Positions 1-7,474 of a stretch of DNA of 23,875 bases are shown in pieces (position 1 is the stretch's first letter; each line of letters opens with the position of its first letter). The DNA comes from Rhodospirillaceae bacterium UBA6219 (GTDB lineage: Bacteria > Pseudomonadota > Alphaproteobacteria > Rhodospirillales > Magnetospirillaceae). Made by a program: the position numbers and the translations under genes. Under the pieces are notes generated by a model. It saw nothing but the letters and a program-made list of their open reading frames with translations. It did no database searches and was not told the DNA's origin. Location of the stretch: contig DISD01000050.1 of assembly GCA_002435715.1 (NCBI GenBank), positions 3,839 to 27,713 on the forward strand, in the 5' to 3' direction.

Positions 1-1035
1 CCGGCCTGGATCATGAAGTACTACATCCTGGATTTGTCGCCGCAAAACTCGATGGTCAAGTGGCTGGTCTCCAAGGGACACACGGTGTTCGTCATCTCGT
101 GGAAGAACCCGGGCGCCGAAGATCGCGACATGGGCATGGCCGATTACCGCCGTCTGGGGGTCATGGCGGCCTTGGACGCCATCAACGCCATCGTCCCCGG
201 GCAAAAGGTCCACGGCGCCGGTTATTGTCTGGGCGGCACGCTGTTGTCCATCGCCGCCTCGGCCATGGCGCGTGACGGCGACAACCGTCTGGCCAGTGTC
301 ACCCTGTTGGCGGCGCAGACCGATTTCGAGGATGCCGGCGAAATCATGCTGTTCATCGACGAAAGCCAGGTGACCTATCTGGAAGACGTCATGTGGGACC
401 AGGGCTACCTGGACACCAAGCAGATGGCCGGCGCCTTCCAGATGTTGCGCTCCAACGACCTGGTGTGGTCGCGGATGATCCGCCAGTACCTGTTGGGCGA
501 AAACGACAGCTCGAACGATCTGATGGCGTGGAATTCCGACGCCACCCGGCTGCCCTACAAGATGCATACCGAATATCTGCGCCGGCTGTTCCTCAACAAC
601 ATGCTGGCCAAGGGCCGTTATACCGTCGAGGGCCGCCCCATCGCGCTGACCGACATCCGCGCCCCCATCTGCGCGGTGGGCACCACCAAGGACCACGTGG
701 CGCCCTGGAAGTCGGTCTACAAGATCGGCATCCTGTCCGACACCGACGTCACCTTCATTCTGGCCAGTGGCGGCCACAATGCCGGCATCGTCTCGGAACC
801 CGGTCACAAGGGCCGTTCCTACCAGATCGCCACCCGCGCCGACGCCGACAAATACGTCGATCCCGACACCTGGGTGCTGGTGACGCCCCAGCACCATGGC
901 TCGTGGTGGGAACCGTGGGAAGAATGGTTGGTGGCCAATTCGTCGGGCCAGATCGCACCGCCCACGATGGGGGCGGTCGATGCCGGCTATCCGCCCATCG
1001 CCGAGGCTCCGGGCTATTATGTCCATATGCCCTGA
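1..1035 (+). CDS. phaC: Class I poly(3-hydroxyalkanoate) synthase PhaC, C-terminal part (5' end outside window)
   Basis: PHA synthase polymerises (R)-3-hydroxyacyl-CoA into storage polyester on the surface of intracellular granules. The reading frame is open from base 1, and the residues before the first Met (PAWI, then MKYYILDLSPQNS) match the family's PPWINKYYILDL segment, so the gene starts upstream and the Met at 13 is internal. Counting from that Met, the lipase-like box GYCLGG puts the nucleophile at Cys72. Asp227 in TKDHVAPW and His255 in GGHNAGIV complete the triad, with spacing close to characterised class I enzymes. About 344 of roughly 580-600 residues are present. The C-terminal tryptophan-rich HHGSWWEPW segment is typical. 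The gene ends 28 bases before a long perfect hairpin. Assignment is firm; class I is inferred from similarity and from the lack of a phaE-like neighbour downstream. Confidence 0.95.
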   Translation, partial: PAWIMKYYILDLSPQNSMVKWLVSKGHTVFVISWKNPGAEDRDMGMADYRRLGVMAALDAINAIVPGQKVHGAGYCLGGTLLSIAASAMARDGDNRLASVTLLAAQTDFEDAGEIMLFIDESQVTYLEDVMWDQGYLDTKQMAGAFQMLRSNDLVWSRMIRQYLLGENDSSNDLMAWNSDATRLPYKMHTEYLRRLFLNNMLAKGRYTVEGRPIALTDIRAPICAVGTTKDHVAPWKSVYKIGILSDTDVTFILASGGHNAGIVSEPGHKGRSYQIATRADADKYVDPDTWVLVTPQHHGSWWEPWEEWLVANSSGQIAPPTMGAVDAGYPPIAEAPGYYVHMP

Positions 1036-1063
1036 TAGGAAAAGTTAACCAATTCCGTGGTGT

Positions 1064-1094
1064 ACTGCCTGCTGGATTCTTTCCAGCAGGCAGT
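1064..1094 (+). terminator. Perfect 13-bp hairpin between phaC and the fliN-like gene
   Basis: Bases 1064-1076 pair without mismatch with 1082-1094 around a 5-base loop (TTCTT). There is no T-run after the stem, so it is not a classical intrinsic terminator. It may be a Rho-linked stop, an RNA 3'-end stabiliser for phaC, or a control element for the next gene, whose ATG lies 17 bases downstream. The structure is seen directly; its role is inferred. Confidence 0.55.
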
Positions 1095-1110
1095 GACAAG
1101 GCGGTGGCAA

Positions 1111-1383
1111 ATGGCTGATGACGATACCATGGTCGGCTCGAAGCACCAGGAAGCGGTGTACGGGGTCAACGTCGAATGTATCGCTGTGTTGGGCACGGCC
1201 AATCTGCCCATCGCCCAGTTGCTGAAGCTTGGCCGTGGCGCCGTGGTGGAACTGGACCGCAAGGTCAACGATCCGGTCGATCTTTACGTCAACCGCAAGC
1301 ACATCGCCCGCGCCGAAGTGGTGGTGGTCGAAGACCATCTGGCGGTGACCGTCACCGAAGTGCTGAAGCGCGCCGCAGACTAG
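1111..1383 (+). CDS. fliN: FliN/YscQ-type flagellar motor switch protein (SpoA domain)
   Basis: About 90 residues, the size of a minimal FliN, consisting almost entirely of one SpoA (surface presentation of antigens) domain: VYGVNVECIAVLGTANLPI, then LLKLGRGAVVELDRKVNDPV, then a VNRKHIARAEVVVVEDHLAV-like block and an ITEVL-like end. FliN forms the lower C-ring of the flagellar switch and binds CheY-P. I chose the ATG at 1111 because AAGGCGG lies about 6 bases upstream; upstream GTG codons at 1057/1060 fall just before or in the hairpin and have no ribosome site. No other flagellar gene is in the window, so this is either an isolated fliN or a paralogue. Its stop codon TAG lies inside the first stem of repeat R1a. 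Confidence 0.85.
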   Translation: MADDDTMVGSKHQEAVYGVNVECIAVLGTANLPIAQLLKLGRGAVVELDRKVNDPVDLYVNRKHIARAEVVVVEDHLAVTVTEVLKRAAD

Positions 1384-1500
1384 ACTTGCTTCCGCGAAAG
1401 CGGAAACAAGTCTCTCTTTGCAAGTATGCCCGTGCCGGGCAGTTCAGACGCCACTCGGGCTTGTCGCGTATTCACGCTTGGCGTGAACACGCTCTGAAAA
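1382..1500 (+). repeat. Structured intergenic repeat R1, copy a
   Basis: About 115 bases, similar along the whole length to 2211-2326. Three structural parts are visible. Stem 1 (1382-1413) has arms of about 14 bases around a GAAA loop and is followed by a T-rich run. In the middle GCCCG (about 1428) can pair with CGGGC (about 1456). Stem 3 (1466-1492) has 12-base arms with one A-C mismatch. Stem 1 overlaps the stop codon of the fliN-like gene, and stem 3 ends about 10 bases before the transaldolase ribosome site (1502-1509), so the element is in the transaldolase leader if transcription reads through. The similarity and pairing are seen; the function is unknown. Confidence 0.75.
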
Positions 1501-1519
1501 CCAAGGAAAGCCAAGAACA

Positions 1520-2176
1520 ATGAAATTCTTCATCGACACCGCCGAGGTCGCCGACATCAAGGCCTTGGCCGAAACCGGGCTGGTTGACGGCGTCACCACC
1601 AACCCGTCGCTGATCGCCAAGTCGGGCCGCAACATCCTGGACGTCATCTGCGAGATCTGCGACATCGTCCCCGGCCCGGTCTCGGCCGAAGTCGCCGCCA
1701 CCGATTTCGAAACCATGCTGGCCGAGGGCCGCAAGCTGCGCGCCCTTCGTAAGAACGTCGCCGTCAAGGTGCCGCTGACCGTCGATGGCCTGAAGACCTG
1801 CAAGGTGCTGGCCGACGAAGGCACCAAGGTCAACGTCACGCTGTGCTTCTCGGCCAATCAGGCCATCCTGGCCGCCAAGGCCGGCGCCGCCTTCATCTCG
1901 CCCTTCGTCGGCCGTCTGGACGACGTCGGCCAGGACGGCATGCAGCTGATTTCCGATATCGTCGAGATTTATGCCCAATACCCGGCCTTCACCACCGAAG
2001 TGCTGGTGGCCAGCGTGCGCAACCCGCTGCATGTCACCGACGCCGCCCGCCTGGGCGCCGACGTGGTGACCATGCCGGCGTCGATCCTGAAGCAGATGTA
2101 CGGTCATCCGCTGACCGACAAGGGATTGGATGCCTTCTGCAAGGACTGGGCGAAGACCGGTCAAAGCATCCTGTAA
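1520..2176 (+). CDS. tal: Transaldolase (small, MipB/TalC-type subfamily)
   Basis: 218 residues, the size of the short transaldolase / fructose-6-phosphate aldolase family. It transfers dihydroxyacetone between sugar phosphates in the non-oxidative pentose phosphate pathway through a Schiff base. The catalytic lysine is Lys83 in VAVKVPLT; VTTNPSL (25-31) and SPFVGRLDD (127-135) are family motifs. Two positions that separate transaldolases from E. coli FSA are informative: Glu57 stands where FSA has Gln59, and Phe129 stands where FSA has Tyr131. Both favour transaldolase. The start at 1520 follows an AAGGAAAG ribosome site. The gene sits between two copies of repeat R1 and has its own terminator at 2182-2210. 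Confidence 0.93.
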   Translation: MKFFIDTAEVADIKALAETGLVDGVTTNPSLIAKSGRNILDVICEICDIVPGPVSAEVAATDFETMLAEGRKLRALRKNVAVKVPLTVDGLKTCKVLADEGTKVNVTLCFSANQAILAAKAGAAFISPFVGRLDDVGQDGMQLISDIVEIYAQYPAFTTEVLVASVRNPLHVTDAARLGADVVTMPASILKQMYGHPLTDKGLDAFCKDWAKTGQSIL

Positions 2177-2181
2177 ACAAA

Positions 2182-2210
2182 ATCGCCGGCCCTGGGGTCG
2201 GCGATCTTTT
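2182..2210 (+). terminator. Intrinsic terminator of the transaldolase gene
   Basis: ATCGCCG (2182-2188) pairs with CGGCGAT (2199-2205), extended inward by three more pairs to a 4-base loop, and is followed by CTTTT. It starts 5 bases after the stop codon. Repeat R1b follows at once, adding a second hairpin with a six-T run. Confidence 0.75.
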
Positions 2211-2326
2211 GGACTTGTTTCTGCCAAGGCGGAAACAAGTCCCGTTTTTTAAATAGCCCGTTCCGGTCTGCTCAATTACCGCTCGGGCTTATCGCATCTT
2301 CACGCTTCGCATGAAGATGCTCGAAA
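2211..2326 (+). repeat. Structured intergenic repeat R1, copy b
   Basis: Second copy of R1, in the same orientation as 1382-1500. Stem 1 (2212-2241) pairs GACTTGTTTCTGCC with GGCGGAAACAAGTC and is followed by CCGTTTTTT, so it resembles an intrinsic terminator. The AGCCCG and CGGGCT boxes can pair over the middle part. Stem 3 (2294-2320) has 12-base arms with one C-A mismatch. Where copy a has a C-A mismatch in stem 1, copy b has a T-A pair. It fills the gap between the transaldolase and the convergent deiminase-like gene, ending 1-2 bases before that gene's stop codon. Confidence 0.75.
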
Positions 2327-2327
2327 A

Positions 2328-3242
2328 TCAATTCATCTTGGGCTGGGCCAACACGGTCCGGCCCAAGCCGTTTCCCGGCCCGGCCAAATGGGTGGCGGGA
2401 AAGGCGACGACGCGGGATTCGGGCAACGCCGCCACCACTTGGGCGAAGGCTTGCGAATCGGCGCCTTCCTCGAATTCCGGCACCACCACCAGATCACCGG
2501 CCACCATGCAGTCGGAATAGCAGCCCATCTGCTTGCTGGGGCACGGCAGGTCCAGCACGGTCAAACTGCGTCCCACCCGGTCCGAGGTGACGCGCAGCCG
2601 GTCACGATTGGCCGACAGCGCCGCATAGGACGGGTGCGACACCCCGTGACCACCGGGCACCGCCACCACACCCGGCGCCAGATAGCGGGCCGGCACCCGG
2701 CTGATGCCGGGGTCTTCCAACCAGATGACCTGCATGATGCCCAGCTTATCGCGCATCAGCCGCTCGGCTTCGTCACGACCGCCGGCCAAGCCCTCCGCCA
2801 GACGGGCGGACACCAGGGCCGTGCCCTCGCCGTCACTTTCGATCAAGTCACCGCGCCAGCCGACGGGCAACTCGACCACGCCGACACCGGCCGCCTGGGC
2901 CAGATCGAAACCGGCCAGATAATCGGCGGCGATGCCAGCCAGCACCTGACCGGAACCGCCAGCCAGCCACACCGGTTGCTGGGCCAGCAGCGATTGGGCG
3001 GAACTGGTCGGCAGGGTCATCACCCCCGCCGGCATCTGCAACGAACATTGCACCAGATCGGCGGCGGCGGTGACCATGGTCACCGGCGCATGGGCGGACA
3101 ACAGCTGCGCCAGGGCGACGCTGTCGTCACGGGCGATCTGGTCGCGATCCCGGGCACCGGTGTTTTGCGGCCAAGCCAACCAGAAGCGGTCGGTCTTGCT
3201 CCACGAGGCGGCGGCCCGCAGGGAATGCTCGAAATTGCTCAT
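2328..3242 (-). CDS. Agmatine/peptidylarginine deiminase-family protein lacking catalytic motifs
   Basis: 304 residues. Fold-level similarity to the PAD_porph / agmatine deiminase family: RFWLAWP near the N-terminus, LIESDGEGTALVS matching the family's EGG-IHVDGEGT block, GIMQVIWL before the usual catalytic loop, LVVVPEF, and FPATHL...GNGLGRTVLAQP at the C-terminus. Family enzymes hydrolyse guanidino groups using Asp, His (in a GHVD motif) and a C-terminal Cys (in GGGNIHC). Here the GHVD region reads ISRVPARYLAPGVV and the final motif reads GNGLGRT, so both the His and Cys are absent. It is probably not a deiminase. The ATG at 3242 has GGAG upstream; an earlier in-frame codon at 3296 has no such support. 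The function is not known. Confidence 0.6.
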   Translation of the reverse strand: MSNFEHSLRAAASWSKTDRFWLAWPQNTGARDRDQIARDDSVALAQLLSAHAPVTMVTAAADLVQCSLQMPAGVMTLPTSSAQSLLAQQPVWLAGGSGQVLAGIAADYLAGFDLAQAAGVGVVELPVGWRGDLIESDGEGTALVSARLAEGLAGGRDEAERLMRDKLGIMQVIWLEDPGISRVPARYLAPGVVAVPGGHGVSHPSYAALSANRDRLRVTSDRVGRSLTVLDLPCPSKQMGCYSDCMVAGDLVVVPEFEEGADSQAFAQVVAALPESRVVAFPATHLAGPGNGLGRTVLAQPKMN

Positions 3243-3720
3243 GCCTGCTCTCCGTATCAGTTTCGGGAACATGGTGCGTATATGGGCACTGACCAACGGA
3301 CGACAACCAAACCAAAAGAATGGTCAAGAATAGATCATCAAGACGGCCTCATCCTCACATCACACAAGCGAAGTGTAAACGCCAGCCCACATGAACAATA
3401 TTTCATTTTATTGAAACTGACCGCGACCAATGGCGCATTACTGCGCAGCTTCCCCTGGCGCCGCCATCACTGTCTGCTACAGATATTATCAGTTGATCCA
3501 CAGCACACAATCTCACCCTGATTTCAACCATAGGCTTGACAGTGTCTTGATAGCAACACTTTTAACCAAATCCTTTTTGCGCCACCGCCCCGCCCCACCC
3601 TAATCCCCACCTTTTTGATAGAAAAATCAGAACCCTGACACGCCATTTAAAACCCGACCAATTTGATGGCACAGGACGCTGACACGCGGGTCCGCCCCCC
3701 CGAACCGGATAACCCGCAGC
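3243..3720. other. Long gene-poor, AT-rich intergenic stretch
   Basis: About 480 bases upstream of the deiminase-like gene with no convincing coding frame. Much of 3300-3620 is clearly richer in A and T than the flanks. Visible are a TTTCA/TGAAA inverted repeat around 3401-3416 and a GATAAT-like -10 box on the minus strand near 3485-3490 without a good -35. On the plus strand a TTGACA box (about 3536) has no good -10 or downstream gene. It probably holds the promoter and control sites of the minus-strand gene; I cannot fix them. Confidence 0.4.
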
Positions 3721-3753
3721 AAAAACCCCCGGCCCTTCAGGACCAGGGGTTTT
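3721..3753 (-). terminator. Intrinsic terminator of the DAHP synthase gene
   Basis: On the minus strand AAAACCCCTGGTCC pairs with GGGCCGGGGGTTTT (14 pairs, two of them G-T) around a TGAA loop and ends in a T-run. It lies about 30 bases after the stop codon at 3785. Because the arm also ends in T's on the plus strand, it could work in both directions. Confidence 0.85.
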
Positions 3754-3784
3754 GCACAACGCATGCTCAAGGGTGGAAAAAGGC

Positions 3785-5146
3785 TCAGGCCTTGGCCTGA
3801 CGGTCCTTCTTCAACTGGTCGGCGATCAGGAAAGCCAGCTCCAGAACCTGGTTGGCGTTCAGACGCGGATCGCAATGGGTGTGGTAACGATCGCCCAGGG
3901 CGGCTTCGGTCACCGCCTTGGTGCCACCGACACATTCGGTGACGTCCTGGCCGGTCATTTCGAAATGCACGCCGCCGGCATGGGTGCCTTCGGCCTTGTG
4001 CACGGCGAAGAAGGCGCGGACTTCCGCCAGGATGCGGTCGAATTCGCGGGTCTTGAAGCCGGTCGAGGCCTTGACCGTGTTGGCGTGCATGGGGTCGCAC
4101 GACCACACCACCGAACGGCCTTCGCGGGTGATGTGACGAACCAGGGCCGGCAGCTTTTCCTCGATCTTTTCGGCACCCATGCGGGTGATGATGGTGATGC
4201 GGCCCGCTTCGTTTTCCGGGTTCAGCGCGTCGATCAGCTTCAACAGATCGTCGCCCGACATGCTGGGCCCGGCCTTGAAGCCGATGGGATTCTTGACGCC
4301 GCGCAGGAATTCCACATGACCGGCATCCAACTGGCGGGTGCGCTCGCCGATCCACAGCATGTGGGCCGAGCAATCGTACCAGTCTCCGGTGGTGGAATCG
4401 ACGCGGGTCAGCGCCTGTTCATAGGGCAGCAACAGGGCTTCGTGCGAGGTGAAGAACTCGGTCTCGCGGATCTGGGGCGTGGTCTCGCTGGTCATGCCGC
4501 AGGCTTCCATGAAAGCCAGGGTTTCCGACAGGCGGGTGGCCATTTCCTGGTACAGCTTGCCCTGCAGCGAACCTTCGACGCAACCCAAGGTCCACTGATG
4601 CACCTTGTGCAGGTCGGCGTAACCACCCTGGGCGAAAGCGCGCAGCAGGTTCAGCGTGGCGGCCGACTGGTTGTAGGCACGGACCATGCGCTCGGGATCG
4701 GGGACACGGGCTTCTTCGTTGAACTCGATACCATTGATGATGTCGCCGCGATAGCTGGGCAGGGTCACACCGTCGATGGTTTCGGTGTCGGCGGAACGCG
4801 GCTTGGCGAACTGGCCGGCCATGCGGCCGACCTTGACCACCGGCATGGCGGCGCCATAGGTCAGCACCACCGCCATCTGCAGCATGACGCGGAAGGTGTC
4901 GCGGATGTTGTTGGCGCGGAATTCGACGAAGCTTTCGGCACAGTCGCCGCCTTGCAGCAAAAAGGCCTTGCCGTCCGCCACCTTGGCCAGCGACGACTTC
5001 AAACGGCGGGCTTCACCGGCGAAGACCAGCGGCGGGAAAGTGGACAGGGTTTCTTCCGTCTGGGCCAGCTTGGCCTGATCCGGATAGGTAGGGACCTGAT
5101 GCAGGGTCTTGTTGCGCCAGGATTCCGGGGTCCACAAATCAGCCAT
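3785..5146 (-). CDS. aroG: Class II 3-deoxy-D-arabino-heptulosonate 7-phosphate (DAHP) synthase
   Basis: 453 residues. It condenses phosphoenolpyruvate with erythrose-4-phosphate, the first step of the shikimate pathway. Class II (plant/Mycobacterium type) motifs run along the whole chain: LLQGGDCAESF (metal-ligand Cys69), GRMAGQFAKPRS, WIGERTRQLD, GHVEFLRGVKNPIGFKAGPS, VVWSCDPMHANT and HFEMTGQDVTECVGG. The length is normal for this class. The start at 5146 (MADLWTPESW) has AGGA about 8 bases upstream and agrees with the usual N-terminus; the frame extends further upstream but without family similarity. It is divergent from the methyltransferase and has its own terminator at 3721-3753. The gene symbol varies between genomes (aroF, aroG, aroH). 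Confidence 0.95.
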   Translation of the reverse strand: MADLWTPESWRNKTLHQVPTYPDQAKLAQTEETLSTFPPLVFAGEARRLKSSLAKVADGKAFLLQGGDCAESFVEFRANNIRDTFRVMLQMAVVLTYGAAMPVVKVGRMAGQFAKPRSADTETIDGVTLPSYRGDIINGIEFNEEARVPDPERMVRAYNQSAATLNLLRAFAQGGYADLHKVHQWTLGCVEGSLQGKLYQEMATRLSETLAFMEACGMTSETTPQIRETEFFTSHEALLLPYEQALTRVDSTTGDWYDCSAHMLWIGERTRQLDAGHVEFLRGVKNPIGFKAGPSMSGDDLLKLIDALNPENEAGRITIITRMGAEKIEEKLPALVRHITREGRSVVWSCDPMHANTVKASTGFKTREFDRILAEVRAFFAVHKAEGTHAGGVHFEMTGQDVTECVGGTKAVTEAALGDRYHTHCDPRLNANQVLELAFLIADQLKKDRQAKA

Positions 5147-5294
5147 CAAACTATCCTCGACACCACGAACAATGGATTTTCCGCACGCGCGGAAAGGGGA
5201 GCGAACTCTATACGACCTTGGGCGAAGGATTTCCAGCGTGACGGCAGCCAAAACAGTGGCAATATTTCTGTTTTCAGCAATCGAGTGGATCGAT

Positions 5295-5933
5295 ATGTCC
5301 GGCACCGACACAGGCAACGAAGATCGCCATGCCCATTGGAAGAATGTGTGGACGACCCGCGACGCCGACAAGGTCAGCTGGTTCCAGGCCGATCCCGCTT
5401 TGTCGATGAAGCTGATCAGCCAAGCCGGCCGACGCCGCGACAGCGCCATCATCGATGTCGGCGGCGGCCGCTCGCCGCTGGCCGGCTTGTTGGTGGAACA
5501 AGGCTATTCCAACGTCGCCGTGCTGGACATCGCCGAAGCCGCCTTGGCCCAGGCCCACCAGGATTTGGGCGGCTTGGGCGACGACGTCACCTGGATCGCC
5601 GCCGACGTGCTGGATTGGCAGCCGGTGCCCGGCCTGTTCGACGTGTGGCATGATCGGGCCTTGTGCCATTTCTTCACCACGCCCGAAGATCAAGCGGCCT
5701 ATGCCCGGACCCTTGGCACCGCCCTGGCCCCGGACGGTATCGCCATCATCGCCACATTCGCGCTTGACGGGCCCGAACGCTGTTCCGGCTTGAACGTGGC
5801 GCGCCACGACGGCGCCAGCCTGTCGGCCATGCTGGGCACCGGCTTCGTCCTGGAACAGGAACTCGCCGACACCCACCTGACCCCAAGCGGCGCCGAACAG
5901 CGTTTTTGCTGGTGCGTGTTCCGCCGGTTATAG
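5295..5933 (+). CDS. Class I SAM-dependent methyltransferase
   Basis: 212 residues with a Rossmann-type methyltransferase fold. Motif I is IIDVGGGRSPLAG, followed by the acidic VAVLDIAEAAL after strand 2 and VTWIAADVLDW. The DVWHDRALCHFFT block and IIATFALDGPERCSGL belong to a widespread uncharacterised subfamily that starts with HWKNVWTT...VSWFQ. The substrate cannot be told from sequence. The ATG at 5295 matches the family N-terminus; the frame is open to 5109, but this upstream part overlaps the DAHP synthase start region and shows no similarity. The stop overlaps the convergent DUF2235 gene by 6 bases (CGGTTATAG serves both ends). Confidence 0.88.
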   Translation: MSGTDTGNEDRHAHWKNVWTTRDADKVSWFQADPALSMKLISQAGRRRDSAIIDVGGGRSPLAGLLVEQGYSNVAVLDIAEAALAQAHQDLGGLGDDVTWIAADVLDWQPVPGLFDVWHDRALCHFFTTPEDQAAYARTLGTALAPDGIAIIATFALDGPERCSGLNVARHDGASLSAMLGTGFVLEQELADTHLTPSGAEQRFCWCVFRRL

Positions 5934-7457
5934 ACGTTCCACCGACAACAGCAGACGGCCGCGATTGTTGCCGTAAAAGCCCCAGGCATCGTTGGCGAAG
6001 GCGTACAGATACCCCGATTCTTGGGGCGTGTACTGGGTCCCGCCGCCGATCAGCAGACTTTCATGGGGCAAGGCATGCCCTTTGCCGTCCACCCCCTTGG
6101 CATTGGCGATCACCCCCATCAGGCTGAACCACGGCGCCCATTCGTAACGCCGCGTCCCCTTGAAGTCAGCCGCCTTGTTGCCGGTCAAGGTCTTGAACCA
6201 TTCCTCGGCCACACCCAAGGCGCTGCCGGCCAGATGCACCATTTCGCCCAGATGGAACTTGCCGTCCTTGGTCCCGTCCGGCCCGCAGGGAATGTTCTTG
6301 TCCAGCCATTCGCCGGTGGCGGTGAACTGATAGCGCGTCCCGGCTTCCATCCAGATGCCGGTGGCGTTCCACGGATCAAGGGCATAGACCTCGAAGCTCA
6401 CCTTGTCGCCAGCCTTCAAGAGCGGGCGTTGCACCCAATAGGGCGCCTGGGTGATGGGCGGTCTGTTGGCCCGATCCAGCACCGAATCGTGCAGCAGGTG
6501 GTTGCCGGCCACCAGACGCGGCACGTTGCGCGGCTGGGTGGGCAGCACCGAGAACACCCCCTTGGCGGAATCGTGCAGCACCCCACGCGGATCGGCGGCG
6601 ACCTGGTCCACCATGCCACTGGCGAAGACCAGACCTGCCGCCTTGGCCAAGTCGATCATCCACAGCAAGGCGCCGTTGGAAAGACCGGTTTCCAGATAAC
6701 CGCCGCCCACGTCGCTGTGCACCCCGGGAAACCACTTCTGGGTCACCCGTGGATCGTTGTCGTCCCAAAGCGTGGGCAGGAAATTGGCCCGTTCCTCGTC
6801 CATGGCCAAAGCATGGCAGGCGGTGGCCACCGATTCGTTCAAGGTGGTGTCGTGGAACGAGTAGTCGTGCAGATTGTCCAACAGGTTCAAAAGCGCCATG
6901 TCGTCGGGGATACCCAAGGCCCCCACCGTGTCCCAGACCCCCAGGAAATGCACCAAACCGGGATTGGCGGCAGGGGCGACACGCATTTTGCCACCGTCAC
7001 CGGCCCAATGGGCCTGGGTCTTGGGACGCCGGCGATAGCCCTGTTCGAAGGCCAGCTTCAAACGCGCCCACACCGCCGCTTCTTCCAGACCGTCGTTATC
7101 AAGGATGCCGCAGGCGTGGATCAGTCCGGCCAGACTGCGCACCGTATAAGCGCCGCGGCTGAAGCCGAACAGGAACAGGCGGTCGCCCGGTTGGTAATGG
7201 TCACAAATCTCGCGCCAGGCCGACAGGATGTTGCGATCCAGTCCGACACCGGCACCGCCGCCCACCACTTTGTCCCACCAATTGGTGCCGGTGCCGACGC
7301 CGGGGTGGTAATAACGGTGCTGGGCCTGTCCGGCATCGTCGGTCGGCGCCAGACAATTGAACAATCTCACCACGTTGGTGGGAATGGGAACGCCCTCTTG
7401 GGCCTGATCCGGCGTGTTCCAGGTACCGTCACAACAGATGACCAGATTTTTCGCCAT
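5928..7457 (-). CDS. DUF2235 alpha/beta-hydrolase with C-terminal LecA-like domain
   Basis: 509 residues. The N-terminal half is a DUF2235 domain, related to Tle1-type phospholipases: VICCDGTWNTP (7-17), the nucleophile box GFSRGAY with Ser100, Asp175 in GVWDTVGA, and His247 in VHSDVGGGY form a plausible triad. From about 354 to the end the chain resembles the galactophilic lectin LecA (PA-IL). The last part, ANDAWGFYGNNRG (488-500), aligns with the LecA calcium/sugar loop YNDVPGTYGNNSG, keeping Asp, Asn and Asn but with Phe in place of Thr. A roughly 30-residue insertion separates the lectin strands. No signal peptide is seen. The ATG at 7457 has GGAGG upstream. It lies 68 bases after bluB in the same direction. 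A lipolytic activity is likely but not proven. Confidence 0.8.
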   Translation of the reverse strand: MAKNLVICCDGTWNTPDQAQEGVPIPTNVVRLFNCLAPTDDAGQAQHRYYHPGVGTGTNWWDKVVGGGAGVGLDRNILSAWREICDHYQPGDRLFLFGFSRGAYTVRSLAGLIHACGILDNDGLEEAAVWARLKLAFEQGYRRRPKTQAHWAGDGGKMRVAPAANPGLVHFLGVWDTVGALGIPDDMALLNLLDNLHDYSFHDTTLNESVATACHALAMDEERANFLPTLWDDNDPRVTQKWFPGVHSDVGGGYLETGLSNGALLWMIDLAKAAGLVFASGMVDQVAADPRGVLHDSAKGVFSVLPTQPRNVPRLVAGNHLLHDSVLDRANRPPITQAPYWVQRPLLKAGDKVSFEVYALDPWNATGIWMEAGTRYQFTATGEWLDKNIPCGPDGTKDGKFHLGEMVHLAGSALGVAEEWFKTLTGNKAADFKGTRRYEWAPWFSLMGVIANAKGVDGKGHALPHESLLIGGGTQYTPQESGYLYAFANDAWGFYGNNRGRLLLSVERL

Positions 7458-7474
7458 GTCCGCCTCCACCGATA

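Noticed and set aside
3534..3570. TTGACA box on the plus strand as a promoter
   Set aside because: No good -10 element at the right distance and no plus-strand gene follows before the convergent end of DAHP synthase.
3562..3759. 65-residue open frame on the minus strand
   Set aside because: It spans the DAHP synthase terminator and shows no family motif or ribosome site.
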